A stretch of 13,098 nucleotides of DNA, from the NCBI GenBank assembly GCA_030150135.1, contig JASLGO010000146.1, forward strand, positions 1-13,098, read 5' to 3'. The notes below the pieces were generated by a model that was not told the origin of the DNA, made no database searches, and saw nothing but the letters and a program-made list of their open reading frames with translations. This stretch comes from Aquirhabdus sp. (GTDB lineage: Bacteria; Pseudomonadota; Gammaproteobacteria; Pseudomonadales; Moraxellaceae). Positions 13,005 through 13,098 of the stretch are shown one piece after another; within the stretch, counting starts at the first letter, position 1, and the number at the start of each line of letters is the position of its first letter. Both the position numbers and the translations under genes were made by a program.

Positions 13005-13098
13005 ATGGCAAGTCTAAAAGAAATTCGCGCCAAAGTGGTCAGCATCAAGAGCACGCAGAAAATTACGCGTGCGATGCAGTTGGTTGCTGCCAGTAAGA
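13005..13098 (+). CDS. atpG: ATP synthase F1 subunit gamma, 3'-truncated by the window
   Basis: Gamma is the central rotor shaft of F1. Only the first 31 codons are present. They read MASLKEIRAKVVSIKSTQK, then ITRAMQLVAASK, the highly conserved N-terminal helix of the family. The ribosome-binding site is weak (GGTAAG), in contrast to that of atpA, which fits the 1:3 gamma to alpha ratio. The frame is still open at the window end. By the usual operon order atpD and atpC should follow. Confidence 0.97.
   Translation, partial: MASLKEIRAKVVSIKSTQKITRAMQLVAASK

Overview
The window is chromosomal DNA from a gammaproteobacterium. The ATP synthase subunits (especially AtpB), the ArgRS with a TSSLHVGH motif and the gene order argS / znuB-znuC-zur / znuA / atpIBEFHAG resemble Acinetobacter and its relatives (family Moraxellaceae). 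I recall that placement from known proteins and did not run a search. Coding density is high, the base composition is moderate, and there are no tRNA or rRNA genes, insertion sequences or CRISPR arrays.

Layout. (1) Bases 1-771: 3' part of an extended short-chain dehydrogenase/reductase, ending at a symmetric bidirectional terminator. (2) 858-3359, minus strand: argS followed by a membrane-anchored SPOR-domain protein. (3) 3514-4718: a small AT-rich accessory islet with an unrecognised secreted protein on the minus strand and, divergently, a BrnT/BrnA type II toxin-antitoxin pair. The pair has a near-consensus promoter containing an inverted repeat. (4) 4721-8055: zinc-uptake locus, with zur-znuC-znuB as a tightly overlapped minus-strand operon and znuA divergent from it. 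A candidate Zur box lies in the shared intergenic region. (5) 8119-13098: F1Fo ATP synthase operon in the order atpI-B-E-F-H-A-G. It has a strong candidate sigma70 promoter and continues beyond the window.

How the genes work together. ZnuA (periplasmic binding protein), ZnuB (permease) and ZnuC (ATPase) form a zinc importer controlled by the Fur-family repressor Zur. Unusually, the histidine-rich stretches are not in ZnuA, where they are often found. They are in an N-terminal extension of Zur and a C-terminal tail of ZnuC. The atp genes encode Fo (a, c, b) and F1 (delta, alpha, gamma) plus the assembly factor AtpI. Candidate RNA-level controls in this operon are a U-rich leader before atpE, a 17-bp stem-loop between atpA and atpG, and a 317-nt repeat-containing spacer between atpI and atpB.

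The most distinctive items are the His-rich Zur and ZnuC, the Ala/Pro C-terminal tail on the ATP synthase c subunit built from a 21-nt repeat, the atpA-atpG stem-loop, and the brnTA islet with its unknown secreted neighbour. I see no clearly new multi-gene system. Most of the window is conserved housekeeping sequence.
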